Positions 1-7,738 of a stretch of 20,266 nt of DNA are shown piece after piece. The DNA lies in assembly GCA_003485015.1 (NCBI GenBank), contig DNCN01000171.1:1-20266 (forward strand). Direction: 5' to 3'. Each line of letters begins with the position of its first letter. Within the stretch, counting starts at the first letter, position 1. The translations under genes were made by a program, and so were the position numbers. Source of the DNA: a bacterium (GTDB lineage: Bacteria > UBA9089). The notes beneath the pieces are model-generated. The model did no database searches, was not told the DNA's origin, and saw only the letters and a list, made by a program, of their open reading frames with translations.

Positions 1-294
1 GGACGGATCGCTAAATCAGTGGTCTATCAGGCTAGAGAGGATGGCCTTCGAGTGGGTCTCATCAGACCTATCACCCTCTGGCCATTCCCTTCATCTGTCT
101 TTAAGAAGATATCTCCAAAGACAAGGGCATTTCTGGTCGTAGAGATGAACTATGGCCAGATGCTCAAAGATGTTAGATTGGCAATTAATAGCGAAACACC
201 AGTCTATTTCCTCGGCCGGGGAGGTGGAGGCATCCCCAGACCGGACGAGATCTATGAGAAGGTTAAAGAGATCAACAAGGAGTTAACCGAGTGA
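1..294 (+). CDS. 2-oxoacid:ferredoxin oxidoreductase, alpha subunit, C-terminal part (cut by window edge)
   Basis: The frame is open from base 1, so this is the last 97 codons of a longer gene; the in-frame GTG at 19 is internal. The end GRIAKSVVYQAREDGLRVG followed by LIRPITLWPFP is the typical C-terminal region of the pyrimidine-binding/transketolase C-like alpha subunit of ferredoxin-dependent 2-oxoacid oxidoreductases (KorA/VorB type). With the beta and gamma subunits it would oxidatively decarboxylate a 2-oxoacid to an acyl-CoA and reduce ferredoxin in the cytoplasm. The stop overlaps the GTG start of the beta gene by three bases, which suggests translational coupling. The substrate cannot be read from this fragment; 2-oxoisovalerate or 2-oxoglutarate are the usual candidates. 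Confidence 0.88.
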   Translation, partial: GRIAKSVVYQAREDGLRVGLIRPITLWPFPSSVFKKISPKTRAFLVVEMNYGQMLKDVRLAINSETPVYFLGRGGGGIPRPDEIYEKVKEINKELTE

Positions 295-1025
295 AGAAGG
301 TCTTCTCCAAGCCAGAAAGTCTAACCTCAAAATCCACCATCTACTGCCCTGGCTGCGGACATGGGATCATCCATCGTCTGGTGGCTGAGGTCATCGATGA
401 ATTACAGGTGCGAGAAAGGACCATCGGTGTAGCACCGGTTGGTTGTGCTGTCCTGGCTTATTATTACTTCAATTTCGATGTCACTGAAGCGGCCCATGGC
501 CGAGCTCCGGCTGTGGCTACAGGAATAAAGCGGGTCCTTCCTGAGAATGTCGTCTTCAGTTACCAAGGCGATGGGGATCTGGTGGCCATCGGAACGGCCG
601 AGATCATCCATGCTGCTACCCGAGGCGAAAGGATCACGGTCATCTTCGTCAATAACGCCAACTACGGTATGACTGGCGGCCAGATGGCACCCACAACCCT
701 TTTGGGGCAAAAGACTACTACCACACCCGAGGGGAGGGATGTCTTTCGAGATGGCTATCCCCTCCAGGTATGCGAGCTCTTCTCGACCATAGAGGGAGCC
801 AAGTATCTTGCCCGGGTATCTCTCCACAGTCCTAAGGAGATAAGAAAGGCTAAAAAGGTCATCCACAAGGCCTTTAATGTCCAGATAGACAACTTGGGCT
901 TTGGCCTGGTTGAGATACTCTCGATGTGCCCTACAAACTGGAAGATCTCTCCCCTAGAATCTTTGAAATGGATAGAAGAGAAGATGATCCCTTACTTCCC
1001 TCTGGGGGAATTCAAAAGACCTTGA
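291..1025 (+). CDS. 2-oxoacid:ferredoxin oxidoreductase, beta (TPP-binding) subunit
   Basis: This 244-residue protein matches the thiamine-diphosphate-binding beta subunit (KorB or VorA type). Visible marks are CPGCGH at residues 19-24, the diphosphate/Mg-binding GDGD at 93-96 followed by the NN pair at 121-122 and YGMTGGQ, and the ending MCPTNW ... PYFPLGEF, which I associate with 2-oxoisovalerate or 2-oxoglutarate oxidoreductases. Length is normal for the family. Translation starts at a GTG embedded in the stop of the alpha subunit. No [4Fe-4S] ferredoxin-type delta subunit is visible; it may lie upstream of the window. The substrate assignment is inference. The 154-codon open frame on the opposite strand (402-866) is a shadow. 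Confidence 0.93.
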   Translation: MKKVFSKPESLTSKSTIYCPGCGHGIIHRLVAEVIDELQVRERTIGVAPVGCAVLAYYYFNFDVTEAAHGRAPAVATGIKRVLPENVVFSYQGDGDLVAIGTAEIIHAATRGERITVIFVNNANYGMTGGQMAPTTLLGQKTTTTPEGRDVFRDGYPLQVCELFSTIEGAKYLARVSLHSPKEIRKAKKVIHKAFNVQIDNLGFGLVEILSMCPTNWKISPLESLKWIEEKMIPYFPLGEFKRP

Positions 1026-1044
1026 GTCAATCCACGTAAGAAAG

Positions 1045-1575
1045 ATGCTTGAAGAGATAATCTGCGCTGGTTTCGGGGGTCAAGGGGTCCTCCTCATGGG
1101 GACCCTCCTTGCCCATGCTGGGATGAAGGAAGGTAAACACGTCTTAGGCATCCCCTCCTACGGCGCCGAGATGCGGGGGGGGACGGCCAATTATGGCCTA
1201 ATCATCTCAGATAAGGAGATTCGTTGTCCCATCGTCTTTTGCCCTACCACCTGCATTATTATGAACTCCCCCTCGTTAGAAAAGTTTCTACCCAGAATTA
1301 AAAAGGGTGGTCTCCTCTTCCTCAACTCTTCCTTAGTAAAAGAGGGGGTCAATCGGTCGGACATAGAGATCATCCGGATCCCAGCCACCGAGATAGCCGA
1401 GAGCCTTGGGAATATAAAATCCGCCAATGTGGTTATCTTAGGTAGCTATGCGGCCAAAAAGGGGGTCCCCTCTCTTGAATCTCTGCTCAACTCTTTGAAA
1501 GATGTGCTCCCCAAACACCGCCACCATCTTTTGGAGACCAATCAAGAGGCCCTTAGGAAGGGCTATTCTTTTTAA
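1045..1575 (+). CDS. 2-oxoacid:ferredoxin oxidoreductase, gamma subunit
   Basis: This 176-residue protein starts with the family signature AGFGGQGVLLMGTLLAHAGM, followed by SYGAEMRGGTANYG at about residues 39-52. These are hallmark motifs of the gamma domain of pyruvate/2-oxoacid:ferredoxin oxidoreductases, which contributes to CoA binding and complex assembly. It lies 19 bases after the beta gene and completes an alpha-beta-gamma operon. The leader has no strong Shine-Dalgarno, only a purine run touching the ATG, so translation may depend on coupling to the upstream gene. Length is typical (170-190 residues). Confidence 0.92.
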   Translation: MLEEIICAGFGGQGVLLMGTLLAHAGMKEGKHVLGIPSYGAEMRGGTANYGLIISDKEIRCPIVFCPTTCIIMNSPSLEKFLPRIKKGGLLFLNSSLVKEGVNRSDIEIIRIPATEIAESLGNIKSANVVILGSYAAKKGVPSLESLLNSLKDVLPKHRHHLLETNQEALRKGYSF

Positions 1576-1586
1576 GAGGTTAATAA

Positions 1587-2627
1587 TTGAAAGAGCATAT
1601 TAGATGGACTGGAGAATGCCTTGAGATCCTCGACCAGACACAACTCCCCACCGAGACTATTTATATGAAGCTCTCTACCCCTGAGGAGACGGCCGAGGCT
1701 ATCTATAATCTGCGAATCCGTGGTGCACCAGCCATCGGAATTGCGGCCGCGTATGGAGTCTTTCTGGGAATAAAGAATTTAGCTTCCCCCACTGCCTCAG
1801 AACTGGAACTTGAGCTGAATAGAGCCTCTGAACTTTTACTCCGCACTCGACCCACTGCTAGAAACCTCTCTTGGGCCTTGGAGCGGATGAAGATGTGCTT
1901 TCGAAATCATGCCGAGGAAGATGTCCTTATCATAAAGAATGTCCTCGAAAATGAGGCCATAAGGATCCACGAGGAAGATCGGGATTGTTGCCAAAGGATT
2001 GGGGAGTTCGGGGCACATCTAATCAAAGATGGGGATACAATTCTAACCCACTGTAATGCAGGGAGTTTAGCCACTGGCGGCATAGGTACTGCCTTAGGGG
2101 TTATCTATACAGCACATGACCAGGGCAAAAGGGTCAGGGTCATTGTTACTGAAACAAGACCTCTCCTTCAAGGGGCAAGGCTTACTACTTATGAACTCAA
2201 AGAGGCCGGAATCGAAGTCACCCTCATCTGCGACACGATGGTGGGTAGGGTGATGAGGAAAGGCTGGGTCGATCTCTGCCTTGTCGGTGCAGACCGCATA
2301 GCGGCTAATGGAGATACAGTTAATAAGATTGGGACCTACCAGGTAGCCCTCTTGGCTCAATACCATCACATCCCCTTCTATGTAGCAGCACCCCTCTCAA
2401 GTCTTGACCTATCCTTAGAGGATGGGTCCTCGATACCCATTGAAGAGCGACCAGAGGAAGAGATCGTCTCTGGACTTGGAAGAAGGATCGCCCCTCAAGA
2501 TATCAAGATCTATAATCCGTCTTTTGATATTACTCCGGCTGAACTCATCTCAGCTATCATCACCGAGAAGGGAATCATCGTACCTCCTTATTCTCTGAGA
2601 TCCTCCTTAACCTCCGGTGGTAACTGA
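1587..2627 (+). CDS. mtnA: S-methyl-5-thioribose-1-phosphate isomerase (MtnA)
   Basis: This 346-residue protein converts S-methyl-5-thioribose 1-phosphate to the ribulose form in methionine salvage. Seen: RGAPAIGIAAAYG near residue 48, THCNAGSLATGGIGTALG with the catalytic Cys at 156, ETRPLLQGARLTTYEL, and GADRIAANGDTVNKIGTY with the catalytic Asp at 236. All are diagnostic of MtnA within the eIF2B-alpha/MtnA family. The start is a TTG preceded by AGAGG seven bases upstream and fits the usual N-terminus (IRW...LEILDQ). It begins 11 bases after the gamma subunit, so it is probably cotranscribed with the oxidoreductase. No other methionine-salvage gene is in the window. Its last 53 bases overlap the end of uvrC on the other strand. 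Confidence 0.95.
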   Translation: MKEHIRWTGECLEILDQTQLPTETIYMKLSTPEETAEAIYNLRIRGAPAIGIAAAYGVFLGIKNLASPTASELELELNRASELLLRTRPTARNLSWALERMKMCFRNHAEEDVLIIKNVLENEAIRIHEEDRDCCQRIGEFGAHLIKDGDTILTHCNAGSLATGGIGTALGVIYTAHDQGKRVRVIVTETRPLLQGARLTTYELKEAGIEVTLICDTMVGRVMRKGWVDLCLVGADRIAANGDTVNKIGTYQVALLAQYHHIPFYVAAPLSSLDLSLEDGSSIPIEERPEEEIVSGLGRRIAPQDIKIYNPSFDITPAELISAIITEKGIIVPPYSLRSSLTSGGN

Positions 2628-3864
2628 TGGCAAAACGGTGGGCTTCGTCCCGGATCTGCTGAAGGAGGTGGAGGAGCACAGAGTCTTTGGTCGGTCGTAG
2701 GGGGGTCTTTCGGTTGAGGGTGTATATCTTCTCGCTCTCCTCTTCCTCCTTAGGCTTGGCTAAGCCAATGAGGGGGAGATCCCCAAGACCAAGTTCAACA
2801 AGCACTGTATAGGCCGCCCTGAGTTGAGTCTTTCCTCCATCGATCAAGACAAGATCAGGTCGGGGTTCTTTCTCAGACAAGAGGCGTTTGAAGCGCCGGG
2901 CAATGACCTCTTTGATCATCCCCACATCATCCATAGAATCAAGGGTCTTTATCCTGAAATGGCGATACCCGCTCTTCAGGGGCCTTCCCTCCTCAAAGAC
3001 AACCAAGGAGGCTGTAGCCAGCTTCCCCCTGATATTTGAGACATCGAAGGCTTCAATCCTTCTGGGGATCACTGGAAGACGGAGAAAGACCTTCAATTCA
3101 GACAATGGACTATCTACCTTGATCAATCCCTCCTCTTTGCTCAAAAACCTTACCTTAGAAAGACCCTCGATGGCCTTTATCTGATCTCGAACCTTACCCG
3201 CCTCCTCAAATCTCAATCCTTGAGCAAGAATCGCCATCTTCTCCTTTAGCCTCTTTGTCAACTCATCGTGGTGACCTTGAAGGAAGATGATGAGTTCCTC
3301 AATGAGCTCTCGATAAGCCTTGAGGTCTATTTTTCCAGCGCAGGGTGCCAAGCAGCGTCCCATATAGAAATCCAGGCAAGGCCGCTTGCCCTCTTTCACC
3401 TTAACCTTCTGTCTGCTGATACAGATAGGGAATATCTCCCGGGCATACCTTAAGTTCCGGCGAAGATCCTGACTCTGGGTATAGGGACCAAAATAGGCAG
3501 CCCCATCTTGGGCCTCCCTCCTTACAAGGACCAATCGAGGACACCCCTCATTGATGGTAATCTTGACCATCGGATAACGTTTGTCATCTTTGAGTCGAAC
3601 ATTGTATCTTGGCCGGTGCTCTTTAATCAGGTTGCACTCCAAGAGCATCGCTTCAAACTCTGAGCTGGTAACGATATAATCTAAGTCAACTACCTTTGAG
3701 ACGAGTATCTGCTCTTTGATTGAATTTGACCCCCTTTGAAAATGGGAACCAACCCTCTTCTTCAGGGAGATGGCCTTACCGATATAGATGACCTTCCCTT
3801 CTTTATCCTTCAAGAGATATACACCAGGTGCATCTGGCAGAGACTTAATTCTTTGGGATAACAT
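2575..3864 (-). CDS. uvrC: Short UvrC-like excinuclease subunit
   Basis: Nucleotide excision repair endonuclease that would cut on both sides of a lesion with UvrA/UvrB. Seen in order: GIY-YIG nuclease (GVY at 14-16, YIG 27-29, Arg37, Glu76), four cysteines at 148, 163, 171 and 175 that fit the UvrC iron-sulfur cluster, a UvrB-binding UVR motif near 203-235, and the RNase-H-like nuclease core with FDVSN (Asp274), IDGGKTQL (Asp342) and RDEAHRF (His409). At 429 residues it is far shorter than the usual 550-620: roughly 100 residues between UVR and the nuclease core, and the C-terminal helix-hairpin-helix region, are missing. No remnant follows, because the DNA beyond the stop is mtnA. The ATG follows directly on the murJ stop (TAAATG), so the two form an operon. 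Identity is sure; full activity is uncertain. Confidence 0.92.
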   Translation of the reverse strand: MLSQRIKSLPDAPGVYLLKDKEGKVIYIGKAISLKKRVGSHFQRGSNSIKEQILVSKVVDLDYIVTSSEFEAMLLECNLIKEHRPRYNVRLKDDKRYPMVKITINEGCPRLVLVRREAQDGAAYFGPYTQSQDLRRNLRYAREIFPICISRQKVKVKEGKRPCLDFYMGRCLAPCAGKIDLKAYRELIEELIIFLQGHHDELTKRLKEKMAILAQGLRFEEAGKVRDQIKAIEGLSKVRFLSKEEGLIKVDSPLSELKVFLRLPVIPRRIEAFDVSNIRGKLATASLVVFEEGRPLKSGYRHFRIKTLDSMDDVGMIKEVIARRFKRLLSEKEPRPDLVLIDGGKTQLRAAYTVLVELGLGDLPLIGLAKPKEEEESEKIYTLNRKTPLRPTKDSVLLHLLQQIRDEAHRFAISYHRRLRRISENKEVR

Positions 3865-5415
3865 TTATTTACCTTCGAAAAACTTAGGTCTTTTAATCAG
3901 CTTTAAGAGAAAGGCTGCTTCTTCTATCTTAAGGACCTTCGAGACGGTAAAGAATACTGTTACACCGGCAATGATCCCAAGAAGAAGCCCCTTGACCCCT
4001 GACCCAAGGAACGAGACTACCCCATACGAAACCGCCGCCATGACCACCGAGGCTAAAAGCACTTTAAAGAACGTAGTCAGTATCCCCTTCCCTCCAAAAC
4101 CTCCTATCCTCTCTCGAAGTATCCCTAAGAGTAAGGCCAGATTGAAAGAAGCGGAAATCGAGGCGGCTAAGGTCAATCCACCGCCCTCAAGACCTTTCAT
4201 GAGGAGGAGACTAAAAAGGATATTTATACCCATAGAGAGGATACTTGTCATTACCGGTGTCTTTGTATCCTGAAGGGCATAGAAACAGGAAGAGACAAGC
4301 CTTGTCCCACCATAACTGAAGATACCCAAGGAGTAAAACCAGAGGGCAAGATAGGTATTCCTGGTAGCCATTTCGGCAAAGGCATGACGCTGAAAGAGGA
4401 CAGCAATGATATGCCGACCAAGGGTCATCAGCCCAATTGAAGAGGGGATAGCTAAAAAGAGCAGAAGTCGAAGGCCTGAATTGATACTCTTCTTCAAATC
4501 GTCCATCTCTTTGGCTGCGGCCTGCCTGGATAGGGTAGGAAAGAGGGCTGTGGTCAGGGAGACACCGAAGAGGGCACCTGGAAGCTGAACCAGTCTATCG
4601 GCATAATAGAGGCTAGTCACCCATCCAGGGCTGATTGTCCAGGCAAGGGTTCGACAGATGAGGATATTGATCTGATAGGCAGCAGACCCAATAGCCCGAG
4701 GGATCATCAAGAGACCAATCCTTTTCACCCCTTCATCTTTAATATCCACCGTAGGAAGATAGTCTATCTTCTCCTGGACAAGACCCGGAACCTGGATGAG
4801 AAACTGAGCTGCTCCACCAATAAGGACCGCGATGGCTAAGCCTATTATCCCCTCAATCGAGGGTTTAGACCAGAGAAGGAGGAGGGAGAGGATCATAGCC
4901 ACGTTCAACATCACCGAGGAGAAGGAGGGGAGGCCAAATCGACCCAGTGAATTGAGGATCCCCATCGAGAGGGCTGCTAAACTGATGAAGATGATGAAGG
5001 GAAACATCACCTGGAGGAGCCTTGCAGCCAATATCGGATCTCCGCCCTTGATCATATCTAGTGGAAGGGATGAGAGAACGAAAGGAGCAAGAACAATACC
5101 TATAAGCACAATCATCGAGGTTACAATTATGAGGAGATTGATGATACGGCTGGCTAATATCCAAGCCTCCCTTTTTCCCTTTACTGTCAGATACTCGGTA
5201 AAGACAGGGATGAAGGCCACCGAGAGGGCACCCTCGGCTAAGAGGTCCCGGAGGAGATTGGGGATCATAAAGGCAACAAAGAAGGCATCGGTTATAGCAC
5301 CTGCGCCGAAGCGGGCAGCAATGAGTATATCCCGCAGAAAACCCGTAATCCGCGAGAAACTTATTCCTAAGCCAACAATCCCAGCTGATCTGGTTACCCG
5401 TTCTCTCGTCTCCAT
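3865..5415 (-). CDS. murJ: Lipid II flippase MurJ (MviN family)
   Basis: An inner-membrane MOP-superfamily flippase that moves lipid II across the membrane for peptidoglycan synthesis. The protein is hydrophobic throughout, consistent with about 14 membrane segments, and carries typical MurJ sequence near the N-terminus (FSRITGFLRDILIAARFGAG, then TDAFFVAFMIPNLLRDLLAE) and the later stretch YYADRLVQLPGALFGVSLTT. I prefer the ATG at 5415 (516 residues), preceded by AAGGAA three bases upstream and matching the usual N-terminus. An in-frame ATG at 5481 would add 22 residues without homologous character and has only a weak AGG upstream. The gene precedes uvrC without a gap. A clear promoter for it was not found in the divergent intergenic region. 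Confidence 0.94.
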   Translation of the reverse strand: METRERVTRSAGIVGLGISFSRITGFLRDILIAARFGAGAITDAFFVAFMIPNLLRDLLAEGALSVAFIPVFTEYLTVKGKREAWILASRIINLLIIVTSMIVLIGIVLAPFVLSSLPLDMIKGGDPILAARLLQVMFPFIIFISLAALSMGILNSLGRFGLPSFSSVMLNVAMILSLLLLWSKPSIEGIIGLAIAVLIGGAAQFLIQVPGLVQEKIDYLPTVDIKDEGVKRIGLLMIPRAIGSAAYQINILICRTLAWTISPGWVTSLYYADRLVQLPGALFGVSLTTALFPTLSRQAAAKEMDDLKKSINSGLRLLLFLAIPSSIGLMTLGRHIIAVLFQRHAFAEMATRNTYLALWFYSLGIFSYGGTRLVSSCFYALQDTKTPVMTSILSMGINILFSLLLMKGLEGGGLTLAASISASFNLALLLGILRERIGGFGGKGILTTFFKVLLASVVMAAVSYGVVSFLGSGVKGLLLGIIAGVTVFFTVSKVLKIEEAAFLLKLIKRPKFFEGK

Positions 5416-5546
5416 ATATTCCTTAAATTTTATAACATCTTGAAGCAAATAGCAAATAGATTTTTCAGATGAGTTATCCATCCTGTACCTAGGAAAGGGA
5501 AACAGTTAGTATCTATCTAAATAGTAGGAAATACTTAAAGTTTTAC

Positions 5547-5576
5547 TTGACAAATCTGAAAAAATGTGCTATAGAT
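5547..5576 (+). promoter_or_regulatory. Strong sigma70-type promoter for the outer-membrane protein gene
   Basis: A perfect -35 box TTGACA (5547-5552) is followed after 17 bases by TATAGA (5570-5575). An extended -10 TG pair (TGC, 5567-5569) sits directly upstream of it. Transcription would begin near 5583, giving a leader of almost 140 bases before the ATG at 5720. The AT-rich flanks support promoter function. Prediction from consensus only. Confidence 0.7.
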
Positions 5577-5582
5577 ATAGAA

Positions 5583-5592
5583 TAGAATTCTA
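5583..5592. repeat. Perfect 10-bp palindrome at the predicted transcription start
   Basis: TAGAATTCTA is a perfect palindrome lying where the predicted promoter at 5547-5576 would start transcription. It could be an operator site for a dimeric regulator, but short AT-rich palindromes also occur by chance. Confidence 0.3.
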
Positions 5593-5622
5593 AAAGGCTG
5601 ATCTTTATCAACCAGCAACAAA

Positions 5623-5640
5623 ACCCCAAAGAAAGGGGGT
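5623..5640 (+). other. Small hairpin in the 5' leader of the outer-membrane protein mRNA
   Basis: ACCCC (5623-5627) can pair with GGGGT (5636-5640) around an A/G-rich loop of eight bases. It lies in the 5583-5719 leader, which is otherwise purine-rich and unstructured up to the ribosome binding site. It has no U run and sits inside the leader, so it is more likely an mRNA-stability element than a terminator. I recognise no known riboswitch here. Confidence 0.3.
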
Positions 5641-5719
5641 GAAGAGAAGAAAACAGGCGGAAAAGAAGCAAAAAAGAGAGATACTTCAAAAAACCTAAGA
5701 TAAGGAGGGGATTCTATAA

Positions 5720-7648
5720 ATGAAAAAGGTCTTGGCTTTGGCGATGGCGACTGCGGCCCTCTTCCTTCCTCAACTGGGATGGGCGGAACTCAGTGGTACC
5801 TCGATGAGGATGCAGGGGGTCAATCCAGACCTTGTGGGAATAGTCGCTGATGAACACTCAGATATCTTTGGAGTGAATCCAGCAGAGCTCTCAGATCTGG
5901 AAGGTTGGAGGGTCTATACCAACCTCTCAAACCTTTATGGAGGTCAGCTTGGAAGTGATCGGGCCCTAGATGGAACGACCACGGGTGGAACGGGTCAAAG
6001 TCGATTCATCTTGGGTGGGCTGGGAAACCCTTTAAGAGGGGTGCTCCCCGATAGCCGGATGGGGCTCCTTTATGACTCGCGATCAAGCCTCTTTTCTAGG
6101 ACTAACACCATGTGGTGGTCTGGAGAAAGGACTACCCATGAAACATCCCAGCATGATGCCAGCATCCCCAATGACGGTGATTTCGCTGATCCTGGTGACT
6201 GGACAGAGGTTACTAACAAAAAGGCAAAGAGGGAGATAAAGAGCGGAGGGACCGACTACCAGGTCCTCTATGGCCAAAAGCTCGGTGGTCTTCCTTTAAA
6301 GATAGGGACTTCATTATCCCTTAGGGATAGCGACATTGGCGGACGGGCTTCTTCTACAGAGCCGGTCACTGCAACCGATTCCTACAGGCAAACGATCGTA
6401 GGTGTAGCAAGACCCACTACTAAGGAAGCCTCGCTCGACGCAAAAGAGGAGAACAAGAATACGAGCATGGTGCTGAAGCTTGGTGGAAGGTACACGGTGA
6501 ATGAGAGGCTGAACGTGGGCGGTCTTTTGACTATAGCGCCCACCTCAAGAGAGAGGGTGAGAAACTCGATAGCCAAGTTCAACTTGGATGCAAGAGGTGC
6601 TGGCGCCGATCCCATCGAAGCCGTAATAGAGGCAGCCGATGGGGATCAGTGGCGGCCACTAGGAGGTTACCCTCAACCTCAAGCCGCGCTCGAGCCCATC
6701 ACTGGAAATGTCAGAAACGGCTTTGACTGGACAGATGGAACCGATTGGGGTATCTTCGATGCAGATGGCTGGGGAGCAACTGGGGATGAGACCGGTACGG
6801 CCAAGGCAAGCGGCACAAGGATCTCCTTCTGTGCCGATACCTACTATATGTTCTGGGATAACCTGAGGCTTGTAGGCCGGATCGGTTTTGGATCGACCCC
6901 GCAGAAGCTCTCTGGATCACTCGCCCTCCCCTACAAGGCGACCCTTCGGAGTACCGCTGGAGGGGTTGCTGGAGACAGGGCGAAATACGATCTTAAGACG
7001 ACCTATGACGTCTCGGGTGATATCACAGCCACTGACTTCAACATAGACCTGGGTGGCGAGGCAGAACTGAGGGAGAACGTCCTCCTTGGCTTTGGGCTCA
7101 AGTATGCTAGTTCTACCTCAGAGACAAAGGGAGACTACACCCGAAAGAGAAACGACGTCATCTTTTACGACATAAACGCCAATGATGATATAGATGGTGC
7201 TGACTATCGTGTGACCATCACCGATACGGATAAGGGGTCATTCAGTCAGGGTTCAACCAGGACTAGGCTTCAGTTCCCCTTGGGTTTAGAGATGAAGCCT
7301 TGGCGAAGATTTGCGGTCCGTTTAGGGGTAACCCACAATATCGCCACAACGAAAAACACAGATAAAACCAAGGTCACCGAGGATGGACTTAGAAAGACGG
7401 TCCGTGAAATTGTTGGTGCAACCATTACGACCCATGAATTTACTCCAAAGACTACTGCGCAGGAAACGACAACTATCCGAGAGACTACATCAAGATCAAC
7501 CCAGTATTACTACGGGGTAGGCTATGAGTGGTCAGAGAACTTAGTCTTTGACATCCTTGGCCTTACAGGAGACTCATCATGGACGGGAGGAAGGACAGGG
7601 ATACTCGATATTGGTGCCTGGAGGATCGGTGCTACGCTGAGGTTCTAA
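5720..7648 (+). CDS. Secreted outer-membrane beta-barrel protein of unknown family
   Basis: A 642-residue protein with a classical Sec signal peptide: a Lys-Lys n-region, a hydrophobic core (LALAMATAALFLPQL) and a cleavage site after GWA at residue 22. The mature part has alternating polar and aromatic strands, is rich in Gly, Thr, Asp and Arg, has almost no Cys, and ends in WRIGATLRF, a C-terminal Phe signature recognised by the BAM machinery. The early stretch DIFGVNPAELSDL resembles the N-terminal 'NPA' motif of OmpP1/FadL/PorV-like barrels, but I cannot assign a family. Residues 484-495 (DINANDDIDGAD) look like a calcium-binding EF-hand/dockerin-type loop. A Thr-rich stretch near 560-597 may be a long hairpin or surface loop. 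The start has GGAGG 11 bases upstream. The gene is monocistronic, with its own promoter and terminator, which suggests strong expression. Substrate or role is unknown. Confidence 0.8.
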   Translation: MKKVLALAMATAALFLPQLGWAELSGTSMRMQGVNPDLVGIVADEHSDIFGVNPAELSDLEGWRVYTNLSNLYGGQLGSDRALDGTTTGGTGQSRFILGGLGNPLRGVLPDSRMGLLYDSRSSLFSRTNTMWWSGERTTHETSQHDASIPNDGDFADPGDWTEVTNKKAKREIKSGGTDYQVLYGQKLGGLPLKIGTSLSLRDSDIGGRASSTEPVTATDSYRQTIVGVARPTTKEASLDAKEENKNTSMVLKLGGRYTVNERLNVGGLLTIAPTSRERVRNSIAKFNLDARGAGADPIEAVIEAADGDQWRPLGGYPQPQAALEPITGNVRNGFDWTDGTDWGIFDADGWGATGDETGTAKASGTRISFCADTYYMFWDNLRLVGRIGFGSTPQKLSGSLALPYKATLRSTAGGVAGDRAKYDLKTTYDVSGDITATDFNIDLGGEAELRENVLLGFGLKYASSTSETKGDYTRKRNDVIFYDINANDDIDGADYRVTITDTDKGSFSQGSTRTRLQFPLGLEMKPWRRFAVRLGVTHNIATTKNTDKTKVTEDGLRKTVREIVGATITTHEFTPKTTAQETTTIRETTSRSTQYYYGVGYEWSENLVFDILGLTGDSSWTGGRTGILDIGAWRIGATLRF

Positions 7649-7704
7649 TCTCAGGGTAACTACCCTCTACTACATTCGATCTTCTGATACTACTCGGCTT
7701 AAGA

Positions 7705-7738
7705 TAACCCATCCTACCATCATAGGTAGGATGGGTTA
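7705..7738. terminator. Bidirectional intrinsic terminator hairpin
   Basis: TAACCCATCCTACC (7705-7718) and GGTAGGATGGGTTA (7725-7738) form a perfect 14-bp stem with a six-base loop (ATCATA). T-rich sequence follows on the plus side, and on the minus strand the stem is followed by TCTTAAG. It sits between the converging outer-membrane gene and the minus-strand zinc-ribbon gene, whose stop codon (7739-7741) touches the stem. It can therefore serve both transcripts. Confidence 0.8.

Noticed and set aside
402..866. 154-codon open frame on the minus strand
   Set aside because: It lies wholly inside the well-supported beta subunit gene and its translation has no recognisable domain; it is a shadow of biased codon use.
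3788..4273. 161-codon open frame on the plus strand across the murJ/uvrC junction
   Set aside because: Antisense to two solid genes, no ribosome site, no recognisable domain.
4832..5443. 203-codon open frame on the plus strand
   Set aside because: Antisense to murJ, with a low-complexity Arg/Ile/Lys-rich translation typical of shadows of membrane-protein genes.
5416..5481. N-terminal extension of MurJ
   Set aside because: The extra 22 residues have no family character, while the ATG at 5415 has AAGGAA in front of it. It remains an alternative start.
5577..5719. Possible riboswitch in the leader
   Set aside because: I could not fit any known class; only one small hairpin and a palindrome are visible.
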